Source: Saccoglossus kowalevskii
Lineage: Eukaryota > Hemichordata > Enteropneusta > Harrimaniidae
Length of the DNA: 22,510 bases
Direction: 5' to 3'
Assembly (NCBI RefSeq): GCF_000003605.2
Contig: NW_003140854.1
Span: 1-22,510 of the forward strand
Below are positions 10,582 to 20,172 of the stretch, piece by piece. A program made the translations under genes and the position numbers. Position 1 is the stretch's first letter, and every line of letters starts with the position of its first letter. The notes under the pieces are model-generated. The model was not told where the DNA came from. It ran no database searches and saw only the letters and a program-made list of their open reading frames with translations.

Positions 10582-11244
10582 ACGTCCATATTGGATTGGT
10601 ATGTTTCAATAAACAGCTTAATATAAGATCACGGACATAACAATTCAAAGCATTAATTTCATTCGTCGGTCACATTTCGCTTTATTTATTACACATGTTA
10701 AGCGTCATGCATTTCATTAGTAGCAGTCATTGATTTGTAATTTTTTTAAACAGAACAATATTGATTACAGGCTAGAATATATTTTATTTATTGACTGTGT
10801 ACCACAAGGAAACTAGCATTGTGACAGAGTATATGGTTTCTATACCATGATTCTTGGATTGATTTATGAAACTTTATATTCTATTTATCTTCTTTGAGAT
10901 TAGTAGAAACGCGAGTTATTTGTGTAGCGCAAGTGTCAACACATGCTAGTATTCCCCGCCATTCCACAATCAAATCGGAAACGTTCGGTTTTACACTTCC
11001 TTTTTATCTTGTTTTCTTATTTTCTCTTCCCTCTAAGAATATTTATAGTATTATAGCATCCACACTATACTCGTTTTCTATTAGTCACATTGAGCAACGC
11101 AATGTCAGCTCTGTTAATGTGGACAACAGTTCAATGGCTGTCAGTGATTTTGGCAACTCTGGAAGAATGAATCCCTCTACAAAACCATTTCGCTATTATG
11201 TGGGCTACGGCTACTTAACATGATTTTTCTTTATTGGTTTGGCA
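10582..11244. other. AT-rich sequence before the satellite array
   Basis: A 109-codon plus frame (10894-11223) ends just before the 24-bp array. Its second half (VSSVNVDNSSMAVSDFGNSG) is polar and somewhat protein-like, but no domain or exon boundary is recognised. I do not call it a gene. Confidence 0.4.
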
Positions 11245-11732
11245 CAGTATATAATTATAGTATATAATTGATATGTAAACTAAGTATATACCTGATGTGT
11301 AAATGAAGTATAATACTGATATGTAAATGAAGTATACAATTGATATGTAAATGAAGTATATACATGATATGTAAATATAGTATATACCTGATATGTAAAT
11401 GAAGTATAATACTGATATGTAAATGAAGTATATAATTGATATGTAAATTAAGTATATACCTGATGTGTAAATGAAGTATATACCCGATATGTAAATGAAG
11501 TATATACCTGATATGTAAATGAAGTATAATACTGATATGTAAATGAAGTATAATACTGATATGTAAATGAAGTATATACCTGATATGTAAATGAAGTATA
11601 TACCTGATATATAATTGAAGTATATACCTGACATTAAAATGAAGTATATACCTGATATGTAAATTAAGTATATACCTGATATGTAAATGAAGTATAATAC
11701 TAACATGTAAATGAAGTATAATACTGATATGT

Positions 11733-11894
11733 AAATGAAGTATATAATTGATATGTAAATTAAGTATATACCTGATATGTAAATGAAGTATATACCCGAT
11801 ATGTAAATGAAGTATAATACTGATATGTAAATGAAGTATAATACTGATATGTAAATGAAGTATATAATTGATATGTAAATGAAGTATATACCTG
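11733..11894. repeat. 162-bp segment identical to 11999-12160 across the gap
   Basis: The last 162 bases before the Ns are identical to the first 162 bases after them, including the diagnostic GTAAATTAAG and TATACCCG variants. The match reaches exactly to both gap edges. This is what two overlapping, unmerged contig ends would look like; a true higher-order repeat is the alternative. Confidence 0.85.
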
Positions 11895-11998
11895 NNNNNN
11901 NNNNNNNNNNNNNNNNNNNNNNNNNNNNNNNNNNNNNNNNNNNNNNNNNNNNNNNNNNNNNNNNNNNNNNNNNNNNNNNNNNNNNNNNNNNNNNNNNN
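11895..11998. other. Assembly gap of 104 Ns
   Basis: A run of N lies within the 24-bp array. The offset between the identical flanks is 266 bp, which is 11 monomers plus 2 bp. The gap length therefore does not keep the repeat in register and is probably an estimate. Confidence 0.99.
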
Positions 11999-12450
11999 AA
12001 ATGAAGTATATAATTGATATGTAAATTAAGTATATACCTGATATGTAAATGAAGTATATACCCGATATGTAAATGAAGTATAATACTGATATGTAAATGA
12101 AGTATAATACTGATATGTAAATGAAGTATATAATTGATATGTAAATGAAGTATATACCTGATATGTAAATGAAGTATATACTTGATGTGTAAATGAAGTA
12201 TATAATTGATATGTAAATTAAGTATATACCTGATATGTAAATGAAGTACAATACTGATATGTAAATGAAGTATATACCTGATATGTAAATGAAGTATATA
12301 CCTGATATGTAAATGAAGTATATACCCGATATGTAAATGAAGTATAATACTGATATGTAAATGAAGTATATAATTGATATGTAAATGAAGTATAATACTG
12401 ATATGTAAATGAAGTATATAATTGATATGTAAATGAAGTATATACCTGAT

Positions 12451-12950
12451 ATATAATTGAAGTATATACCTGACATTAAAATGAAGTATATACCTGATAT
12501 GTAAATGAAGTATATACCTGATATGTAAATGAAGTATATACTTGATATATAATTGAAGTATATACCTGACATTAAAATGAAGTATATACCTGATATGTAA
12601 ATGAAGTATATACCCGATATGTAAATGAAGTATAATACTGATATGTAAATGAAGTATATAATTGATATGTAAATGAAGTATAATACTGATATGTAAATGA
12701 AGTATATAATTGATATGTAAATGAAGTATATACCTGATATATAATTGAAGTATATACCTGACATTAAAATGAAGTATATACCTGATATGTAAATGAAGTA
12801 TATACCTGATATGTAAATGAAGTATATACTTGATATATAATTGAAGTATATACCTGACATTAAAATGAAGTATATACCTGATATGTAAATGAAGTATATA
12901 CCCGATATGTAAATGAAGTATAATACTGATATGTAAATGAAGTATATAAT
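12451..12950. repeat. 288-bp higher-order repeat within the 24-bp array
   Basis: The variant ATATAATTGA appears at 12451, 12547, 12739 and 12835. The spacing is 96 bp within a copy and 288 bp between copies. The order of all twelve monomer variants in 12451-12738 is repeated from 12739 until about 12950, where the second copy diverges (GATATATAAATG). So a block of twelve monomers was duplicated recently, and within it a four-monomer block was duplicated earlier. Confidence 0.9.
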
Positions 12951-13595
12951 TGATATATAAATGAAGTATATACCTGGTATGTTAATGAAGTATATACCTG
13001 ATGTGTAAATGAAGTATATAATTGATATGTAAATGAAGTATATACCTGATGTGTAAATGAAGCATAATACTGATATGTAAATGAAGTATATATCTAATAT
13101 GTAAATGAAGTATATACCTGATATATATTTGAAGTATATACCTGATATATAATTGAAGTATATACCTAACATTAAAATTAAGTATATACCTGATATGTAA
13201 ATGAAGTATATAACTGATATGTAAATGAAGTATATACCTGATATGTAACTGAAGCATGGTGTGGTATGAAGCATAAACTTAATGTGTAAATGAAATAATT
13301 GGAGTGATCTAACGCATTGAAAACACAAATCACCGTGACGGCTAAGCGGATTGAATTCTTATTTGTTAGATGCAATAATAAACGAAAGCAGTGCGCATCA
13401 GAAAATATGGTGTTTCCGTGACGTATGCGTATGCGCGATTTGCTGTGTCAAACCAATAAAGACAAATCATGTTAAGTTATTACTAAGAAAGGCGTAGCCC
13501 ACATAATAACAAAAATGGGTTATTCTGAGCAACGATACCAGAAGTGAAAAGACACGATAATTAGCCATACCTATATAACATATTATTAATTGGTC

Positions 13596-13615
13596 TTGAT
13601 ACAATATTGTATCAA
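13596..13615. repeat. 20-bp perfect palindrome
   Basis: The half-site TTGATACAAT is followed immediately by its reverse complement ATTGTATCAA, with no spacer and no mismatch. It lies between the 24-bp and 35-bp arrays. It could bind a dimeric protein or be a remnant of a foldback element. Confidence 0.7.
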
Positions 13616-13650
13616 CCATGGTAATTATCCCGGTTTTGATAATTGAACAG

Positions 13651-13656
13651 CACGTG
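13651..13656. promoter_or_regulatory. CACGTG E-box outside the array
   Basis: A perfect CACGTG lies 40 bp before the 35-bp array that repeats the same hexamer. Together they make an unusually dense series of E-boxes. Confidence 0.25.
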
Positions 13657-13690
13657 ATACCAATTGACCAAATATTTTAAATAGCACATG

Positions 13691-14075
13691 TATACACTGA
13701 TCATGTCATATAACCAGTACACGTGTATACACTGATCATGTCATATAACCAGTACACGTGTATACACTGATCATGTCATATAACCAGTACACGTGTATAC
13801 ACTGATCATGTCATATAACCAGTACACATGTATACACTGATCATGTCATATAACCAGTACACGTGTATACACTGATCATGTCATATAACCAGTACACGTG
13901 TATACACTGATCATGTCATATAACCAGTACACATGTATACACTGATCATGTCATATAACCAGTACACGTGTATACACTGATCATGTCATATAACCAGTAC
14001 ACGTGTATACACTGATCATGTCATATAACCAGTACACGTGTATACACTGATCATGTCATATAACCAGTACACGTG
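13691..14075. repeat. 35-bp minisatellite, 11 copies carrying E-box CACGTG
   Basis: Eleven consecutive 35-bp units begin TATACACTGATCATG and end in GTACACGTG or GTACACATG. Apart from that one A/G position I see no difference between the copies. Units 4 and 7, and the partial unit before the first, carry CACATG; the other nine carry CACGTG. At unit junctions the bases TACACGTGTA form a 10-bp palindrome, and TGATCA gives a second palindrome in each unit. Near-identity implies very recent expansion or ongoing homogenisation. Confidence 0.97.
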
Positions 14076-16226
14076 GCAAACGAGAATAAAGCTTTGACAG
14101 CAGATGGCAGTGTTACTCACAAACAAGTCATATAGATGGGCACAAATGAACACAAAAACGATGCAGCTGGTGTTATCATTAGCACATATTTCGGAATATA
14201 CAATATAATGTCATCTTAAATTGGAAAACAAGTAGAGAAAACAAACATATATTATGCGAAAGGCCATTCCATATAAAGAAGGGGGTAATATAGAGAGGGG
14301 AACGATACTCACGAAATATCCATTTTTATTTTAGGGACTCTATTTTTCAAAGTTGAAGAACTTTTAAATTTCTGCGAATGTTGTATCCTATTGCGAACTG
14401 TTGAACAATGCTTTACATTGATCTGTCTATTTCTATTTGTGTGTACCGAACTGAGAATAGAAACGTACACCTACGAAAATGTTGAATAACAATACACATG
14501 GCGTTATGTTTTGTTACTTTGAGAGTTTATTTTCTTTATACGATCAACATGGTGGCAACAGATTTCCATAACAAATCAACGAACCACTCAGGCTAGGATG
14601 TCTGTATGTATCGTCGATTTTATACAAGAGATTAATTCTAAACTGAAAATATCATGCGATTGATTGGCTGAAAATCATAAAACACTTCATATCCACGTCC
14701 ATAAAACGATATAAGTTATTATACAGAATATAAACAATTTATGTCCATTATTATAACATTATTTTCTCGTGGAATGGACCGATAATTACGTCTACAACTA
14801 TTTTTTTAATTAAGCTTTCCCATATAATTACATTGGACCAGGAGTACGTATTGTCGTCAAACTCTACAATATAAGTTACACGGCAATGTCGTTTTTGTTA
14901 AAGTCAGCGTGTCCTGATTAACGTCAGATGTTGTGTGTCACAACCTGAGAGAAACTGCATTATTGTCAGTCAAATGTGCGTTACACGCCCTCAACAATTC
15001 TAAAGCGGATATGGTGTGAGAATTCTAAAAAAAACACACTAAAATCACGACAACAATGCATTATCTAATTAACGACCCAAGAGGTATATGCAAAATCATT
15101 ATGTTGAAATTTACCATTATTTATATCCACCTAATTATATGACCTAAATATTTTAACACATCTAACACACATATATACAGTACGAACGGCATTGGACGTC
15201 CTATCTGCTTCACGCCGGGTAACTAATACAATGCCAAGGTCAACTCGCCGCGTCGTTTAAGTTCAACATTCGACGTATTCAACGAGTACAAAATAAATTC
15301 TTAACACGGAATTCAAATGTACGCTGTTTAACTATACGCTGTTCAAATGTATAACTATGCTGCTTTAGTTTACAATATCAATTTAATGTGCTATCGTATA
15401 ATACCATACACTCAGCCACTATAATCCCATCAGTGTTAATGCGTTTGCCATATTTTCACCTTATGTGCCTGATAATAATCCAATTTTCCTTTGTATTTGT
15501 CGGCTGTGCAACGATACCATGTACTCTGCTTAAAATCTCACTACGAACTTGTTCATTACTAGTTATTTATGAAATGAATCACCTGAGGTATGGAAATATT
15601 CAAAATTATTATACTAGCGTTTGTTTAAAAATCATTAACTAGTTTGAGTTTCTGGTTGTTTTCTCTGTTATGTATGCAACACACTACATTTAAAAAAATA
15701 ACAAGACAGACTGTGGATATAGATAAAAGTTTCAATATAGGTATTAATTATTGTTGTTATCTCGGTGATGTGTCGCCGCATATTTTAAATTTAAAAACAA
15801 TCCACATCGACGTGTGCTTAAAATGCTGTCCGCCGCATCAAATACCACCCTTTAGCGTACTATTTAATTGGATTACTCATACGATTTTAATATATATATA
15901 CATAAATGTATATTGGGAGTATACGTGTTAATTTCATTTCGTATGCTTTATTCATCTACCCAAGTGGAAGCATAACGCCTGTATTATACTCTAGGAAAAA
16001 TAATACAGTGATAAATATTATATTGAATCAATGGAAATTGTAACGATTTTTGAAACAGTTGTCGTTGTATTTTTATTTGTTTCAACGTTGTATTCCCAGT
16101 GTTATATGCATGAAAATTCCGGAAGTCTTTTAAGAATGGTGAATTACCACACAGTGTGGCGTAGTGCTCAGTTTCATATAATTGTCTCATTATAGTATTT
16201 ACATATATAGGACTAGCGGCAAATGC

Positions 16227-16229
<3 letters not shown>
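14076..16229. other. AT-rich intergenic sequence, nothing recognised
   Basis: Open frames at 15388-15642 and 15644-15931 (plus) and 15984-16190 (minus) have compositions expected of AT-rich DNA. A short AT run lies near 15890. No RNA gene or mobile element could be supported. Confidence 0.55.

Positions 16230-16289
<60 letters not shown>
16230..16289. repeat. (AT)n microsatellite, ~30 units
   Basis: An uninterrupted TATATA run of about 60 bp. It is expected to be highly length-variable and able to extrude a cruciform. Confidence 0.97.
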
Positions 16290-16290
<1 letters not shown>

Positions 16291-16616
16291 TGACCGAAAG
16301 AACTGTTCGCCAGAATAAATGCTTCAACAACATAAATTATGAATTTACATTAACTAGTCCGTGTGGCGACGTCGGGAGTGTGGTATTTAGGTAGGGTTTC
16401 ATTTTTTGCCGCAGTGAGTGTGTATGTTCACAAACCCGCCAGTCAATGTAAAAGTTACCTTTAAATGAGCAGCGACGAGGCAGTAATTTATTCGCCGCTG
16501 ATTCTAACCCACGCCATACCCATCAGGAAGATGTAACCTACCTTGAATTTGCATTGACAGCCAGAAGTATTATTCGCTATTGATGACTAGACACAACGTG
16601 TATGCTAACCTCGCAG

Positions 16617-16634
16617 AAATATCATGTGATATTT
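16617..16634. repeat. 18-bp inverted repeat
   Basis: AAATATCA and TGATATTT are exact inverted complements separated by TG. Short and AT-rich, it may be chance. Confidence 0.4.
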
Positions 16635-16969
16635 TTATTTTTTTTAATGTTTATATGTATATGTGAGCATATGGCTCTTTTCAACTATATATGCACGATC
16701 GTATGTTCGTAAAAATTTAAATTTGCCACATCAATATAATTCACTAATAACGCCGATTTAAAAAACCATATAGCTAGAACATTTGACACAACGTCCATGA
16801 CAGATGCGAGCCGACTTAGCAACTTCTGCGACATGTACCGACCATGCACTGGGTATCTAGGATCATGACCTCCCATGATGCATCACTAAATGGATGGATG
16901 CGTCGGTGGACATTTCAATGGAACTGTTGCTATGGGATAATTCACAGACGTGATTTTTTTACACAACAA

Positions 16970-17516
16970 TAAAATATTAGTACTCAACTTTGACAACCAC
17001 TCAAGACATTTCAATGAAATGTGGTACATAGGTGCCCTGGAGTAATTCGTGATTTTAATTGTTTTGATAATATCTTATCGGTGTCAGTGGGTGCAACCAG
17101 TTTCACACCGATACAAGAGGATGGTACCAACCGGCGATACGCTAAAGTGATTCCAAATCGTCTGTCTAGACAAGTTTCCGGCATTCTTTTATTTTGAAAA
17201 TGCTACCAAGCTTCACTTAATATTCAATTCAGTGCCGTATTTATGCATGTTCGTATGTATGTTAACACTATAGCTCAAAGATAAAATATGTAAAGATTTT
17301 AATCTTTCTATGTATCACAAAGGTCATGGCAATATTTCCGGGTCAAATGTCAACGTCACATTATGTGGTTTCGTTCTATATAATACAACTACGTGAAGAA
17401 ACGCGCTCAAAATTCACAAGACCATGCCACATTTGGAGGTCAAGGTCACACGGGTGTTATGGATTATTTTGTATAGCTACTGAGTTACAGTATGTATTTA
17501 TGTGTGCTCAGTATTG
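16970..17516 (+). repeat. Probable interspersed repeat debris
   Basis: Phrases such as GACATTTCAATGAAATGTGG, TACATAGG and AGGTCAAGGTCA resemble dispersed repeats I associate with molluscan and other invertebrate genomes. This is recalled resemblance, not an alignment. The AGGTCAAGGTCA at 17437-17448 also occurs at 1068-1079, and a one-mismatch version lies near 18017-18029. No coding potential is seen. Confidence 0.35.
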
Positions 17517-17598
17517 AACTACAAAAGAGAACGAACTACGAACTTCAAAACTTACCACACAAGTTTCCCTGGTTACATATTCCGATAAAAATTTAAAT
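17517..17598 (+). repeat. ~80-bp direct repeat, left copy
   Basis: This aligns with 17937-18016. Shared blocks are AACTACAA at the start, AAACTTACCAC in the middle, then GTTCC/GTTTCC and a TTTAAAT end. It lies upstream of the foldback element; the other copy starts exactly at that element's right end. Confidence 0.55.
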
Positions 17599-17629
17599 AT
17601 CAGAGTATGCATTTGCGCATTTTCGCAAT

Positions 17630-17938
17630 TTAAAGCGGGGAGTCGTCACCTGCGCATGTGTCAGATGGTCATGGCATGTCATTGTTTACAAACAAGCGTC
17701 TACCCATTTTTTATTTTTTTTTTTTTTATTTATTTATTAACACTTACTCACTCCCTGGAGAGAGTGGCAATGGTTACAGATATTAGTAAAAGTATACAGT
17801 ATTAATACACTAATAAGGAATAAAAAAAAATAAACTAATCTACAAAACCCCATGAACCTTTGCGTTTTTAGCGTTTGTTGTTATCGTCGCTTGGGATTAA
17901 ATTCCCGCGCGTGCGCAGGTGACGACCTCTCGCTTTAA
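17630..17938. mobile_element. Foldback/MITE-like element with terminal inverted repeats and TTAA ends
   Basis: The left end (17630-17656) and the reverse complement of the right end (17912-17938) match at 24 of 27 positions: TTAAAGCG, a 5-base variable stretch, then TCGTCACCTGCGCA identical in both. TTAA stands at both extreme ends, as piggyBac-type target duplications would. However, the bases inside (AGCG) are not the CCC-type ends usual for that superfamily. The interior has a T-rich run (17707-17738) and an A-rich run (17820-17832) in inverted arrangement, so most of the ~309 bp could fold back. There is no transposase frame, so if mobile it would be non-autonomous. Alternatively it is an inverted segment of a larger repeat. 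Confidence 0.5.
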
Positions 17939-18016
17939 CTACAAGAGAAAAATAGGCAGCACTTTTAAACTTACCACCCATGTTCCTCGTGTAATCTTCA
18001 ATACGAGTATTTAAAT
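17937..18016 (+). repeat. ~80-bp direct repeat, right copy
   Basis: This is the second copy of 17517-17598. It begins within the TTAACT at the right end of the foldback element and is followed by AGGTCAAGGTTA. The arrangement suggests a tandemly duplicated repeat (period about 420 bp) that includes the foldback sequence. Confidence 0.55.
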
Positions 18017-18399
18017 TAGGTCAAGGTTACAGTGTGTGTGTTCAGAATATAGCTTCAAGGGAAAATGGTTACCAACGGCAACTTTATTCATCAGATCTGA
18101 TATTTTGGTGCAAATCGGTGACCATCACGTGATCTACGATCTACATAATAATTACTCAGTTATGCATTGTGTAACACATAACAATGCAATCGAGTTTGAA
18201 GGTTAACCAGACTTCATTTTGTATTTGTAGTATCTTATTGATGGTTCAATATTCATTTATTCGGCCATCGCTTCACCTTGGCAGATTTAAGTGCACCATC
18301 TCTGGCAATACTAAAGAGATTTTCTGTAATGCATTGTCAAGTCAAATTGCTCGTTATAGCTGCATCACAGACAAAATTGTACAGTAGAAGATTTTCATC

Positions 18400-18620
18400 C
18401 TAGTCAGAGACATCGTCCGAATCGCACGGGCCTGTGTCTTCGACCTACAGGCCTATATACGTTACCGTGTGGGATCGCATAGGCTAATTGCGTATATTAA
18501 GCAGTGAGATCTGATTGGGCGCGCCTCGAAACAAGGCGCCCAATCAACTTGGACGTACTAGTACCAAATTATAAAACAAAATTCCAACTGACTACTGGGG
18601 CGCTGTTAGAATACGCATAT
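18400..18620 (-). promoter_or_regulatory. CpG-rich segment with CCAAT and TATA motifs, possible minus-strand promoter
   Basis: CpG dinucleotides are far denser here than elsewhere in the window. On the minus strand, CCAAT (18514-18518) lies about 60 bp upstream of TATATAGG (18452-18459), a spacing compatible with a core promoter starting near 18425. A plus-strand CCAAT is at 18540-18544. No downstream exon could be identified, so this is only an inference from motif arrangement. Confidence 0.18.
18513..18545. repeat. GC-rich hairpin containing opposed CCAAT boxes
   Basis: GATTGGGCGC (18513-18522) pairs with GCGCCCAATC (18536-18545) over ten bases, leaving a 13-base loop. The stem includes ATTGG on one arm and CCAAT on the other, and a GGCGCGCC word overlaps its edge. 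GC-rich perfect stems are rare in this AT-rich window. Confidence 0.6.
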
Positions 18621-18634
18621 TTGATGGTCGTTCT

Positions 18635-18680
18635 GCCAAGGTCTTTTTAGAGGCTTGGCCGAATAAACTTAGACCTTGGC
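18635..18680. repeat. 10-bp perfect inverted repeat
   Basis: GCCAAGGTCT (18635-18644) and AGACCTTGGC (18671-18680) are exact inverted complements with a 26-base spacer. It sits about 90 bp after the CCAAT hairpin in the same CpG-richer region. Confidence 0.5.
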
Positions 18681-19855
18681 TAGCGAAGATGAGTCAGAGA
18701 TTGTATTGACACTTTACAATCTGTTACATGAGGGCTAAACCGTGAAATGCACGGTATTATTCGTGTTCATGATGCAAGCTATATGCTTTCAGTATAACAT
18801 AGATTTCCAACTGTCACACGTTTGAAACCATATCAACGTTATTTACGGTATGTATCTGGGTAAGAACTGTGAACTGTCAAGACTTAGAAAATACGAGTTC
18901 AATATTTTGCACAGACCCATGCATTTAGGCGGTGGTTCCATGCCGGGCTGCGTGTTGTACGTCGAAGAATTGGGCGCTTGGAATCGACTTCGGTGCCTGC
19001 GTCAAATACGCAAAGGATAGTATACATACAAAGTTCGACTAAGTGTAGTTTTTGTTTTAAATTAGGCTAAATACCGAAGGCAATCATGGCAAGTGGGAAC
19101 TGTGGAAAGACCGCCTCTGCATTATGAATCAGGCAATCGGCAACACAACGCTACATCTATGCATTTTACCGAGGTAAAATACGCGACTTATTGGTAGAAT
19201 CCATCACGGGTTTGTCGGGGAGTATGTCTACATCGAGCCCTCGAAACGCACTGACTTATAGCACGTTCTGTAATTTCTGTATATATGCTAAGTGAATGTG
19301 GAAAGTTGCAAAGTCAACGCGAAACTTGCTTACAAATCAACGATTGTTTTTTTTTCGCTATGGGCATTGTTTTCAATGATACGAATCCAAAATGTTGTAC
19401 TGGTAACCATGCATTCAAAAAACAATGATCGGTTGATGTGTCTTGTTAGCTGATTAAAATTAATCACTGAAGGTCGTTAATGATATTACTTTGGCGATTA
19501 AAACATCTCATATTTGTAATTTGAAAATTTTCTGTAAATTATTGACCCTGTAATTATAGCAATGTATATATATATATTTCTATAAAGATGACATATTAAC
19601 GATGATTGCGAGTTTCGAGTCATTGTTTATACACGAGAGTAAGTTATGAAAAATAGTCTCGTTATTAGTTCTACCGAAATGAACATAATTCTGTTGCAAT
19701 ATATCTGATACAATGTCCGTTATTGGTTAATCATAAACAAAGCCTCTGGACTCTGGACTTATTCTGTGAGGTGCGTCAATTACAATCTATTTCAACCCCA
19801 TCATATTCCGATAATATCATGTAATACCATAGTGTTATTTATAGATTAAAATTAC
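18681..19855. other. No gene seen; CpG-richer to about 19260, then AT-rich
   Basis: No open frame of useful length is present in any phase. There is an 18-bp inverted repeat at 19163-19180 (ATTTTACC, GA, GGTAAAAT) and a short AT run near 19564-19578. Nothing else could be supported. Confidence 0.5.
19163..19180. repeat. 18-bp inverted repeat
   Basis: ATTTTACC and GGTAAAAT are perfect inverted complements separated by GA. It may be a dimer-binding site or chance. Confidence 0.4.
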
Positions 19856-19888
19856 ACACTACACTACACTACACTACACTACACTACA
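19856..19888. repeat. (ACACT)n microsatellite
   Basis: Six perfect ACACT units (19856-19885) and a partial seventh. It is a simple pentanucleotide tandem repeat. Confidence 0.97.
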
Positions 19889-19991
19889 CATTTCACCAGG
19901 CCTGCATTTCACCAACATTTTTCTTTGATATTCACTGAGGAATTAGCTGAATCACACAGGACGATTACGTGCGTTTTCGACCTAAATTATT

Positions 19992-20161
19992 ATTCAAATT
20001 AGTGAACATTCACGATTAAATTAATATTCAAATTAATAAACATTTACGATTAAATTAATATTTAAATTAGTAAACATTTACGATTAAATTAATATTCAAA
20101 TTAGTGAACATTCACGATTAAATTAATATTCAAATTAGTAAATACTCACGATTAAATTAAT
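19992..20161. repeat. 34-bp minisatellite, five copies
   Basis: Units start at 19992, 20026, 20060, 20094 and 20128. Each runs ATTCAAATTAGTGAAC, then an ATTCACG-type block, then ATTAAATTAAT. Substitutions distinguish copies (GTGAAC/ATAAAC/GTAAAC/GTAAAT and TTCAC/TTTAC/CTCAC). In units 1 and 4, GTGAA and TTCAC pair around CA. A partial copy continues to about 20172. Confidence 0.92.
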
Positions 20162-20172
20162 AAATCAGTAAA

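Larger units (their letters stand above)
11245..13292. repeat. 24-bp minisatellite array, about 80 monomers
   Basis: Monomers of 24 bp follow head to tail with a core TATATACCTGATATGTAAAT flanked by GAAG. Recurrent variants change fixed positions: TATAATACTG, TATATAATTG, TATATACCCG, ATATAATTG in place of ATGTAAATG, and ACATTAAAATG in place of ATATGTAAATG. Because 24 is divisible by three and the minus strand of the unit lacks a stop, long minus-strand open frames (11215-11706 and 11760-13328) arise automatically. They translate to an 8-residue I/Y/F-rich repeat. Edges decay at both ends, with a last recognisable unit near 13250-13292. The array is interrupted by an assembly gap. Confidence 0.97.

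Noticed and set aside
11760-13328. A 522-codon minus-strand open frame as a real gene
   Set aside because: It is produced by the 24-bp tandem repeat and runs through the N gap, with a register change there. Its peptide is an 8-residue I/Y/F repeat with no start context or domain.
13691-14075. A CRISPR array
   Set aside because: Units are directly adjacent with no unique spacers, there are no cas genes, and the setting is eukaryotic.
16182-16394. A plus-strand open frame over the AT run
   Set aside because: Its centre is an IYIYIY run translated from the (AT)n microsatellite.
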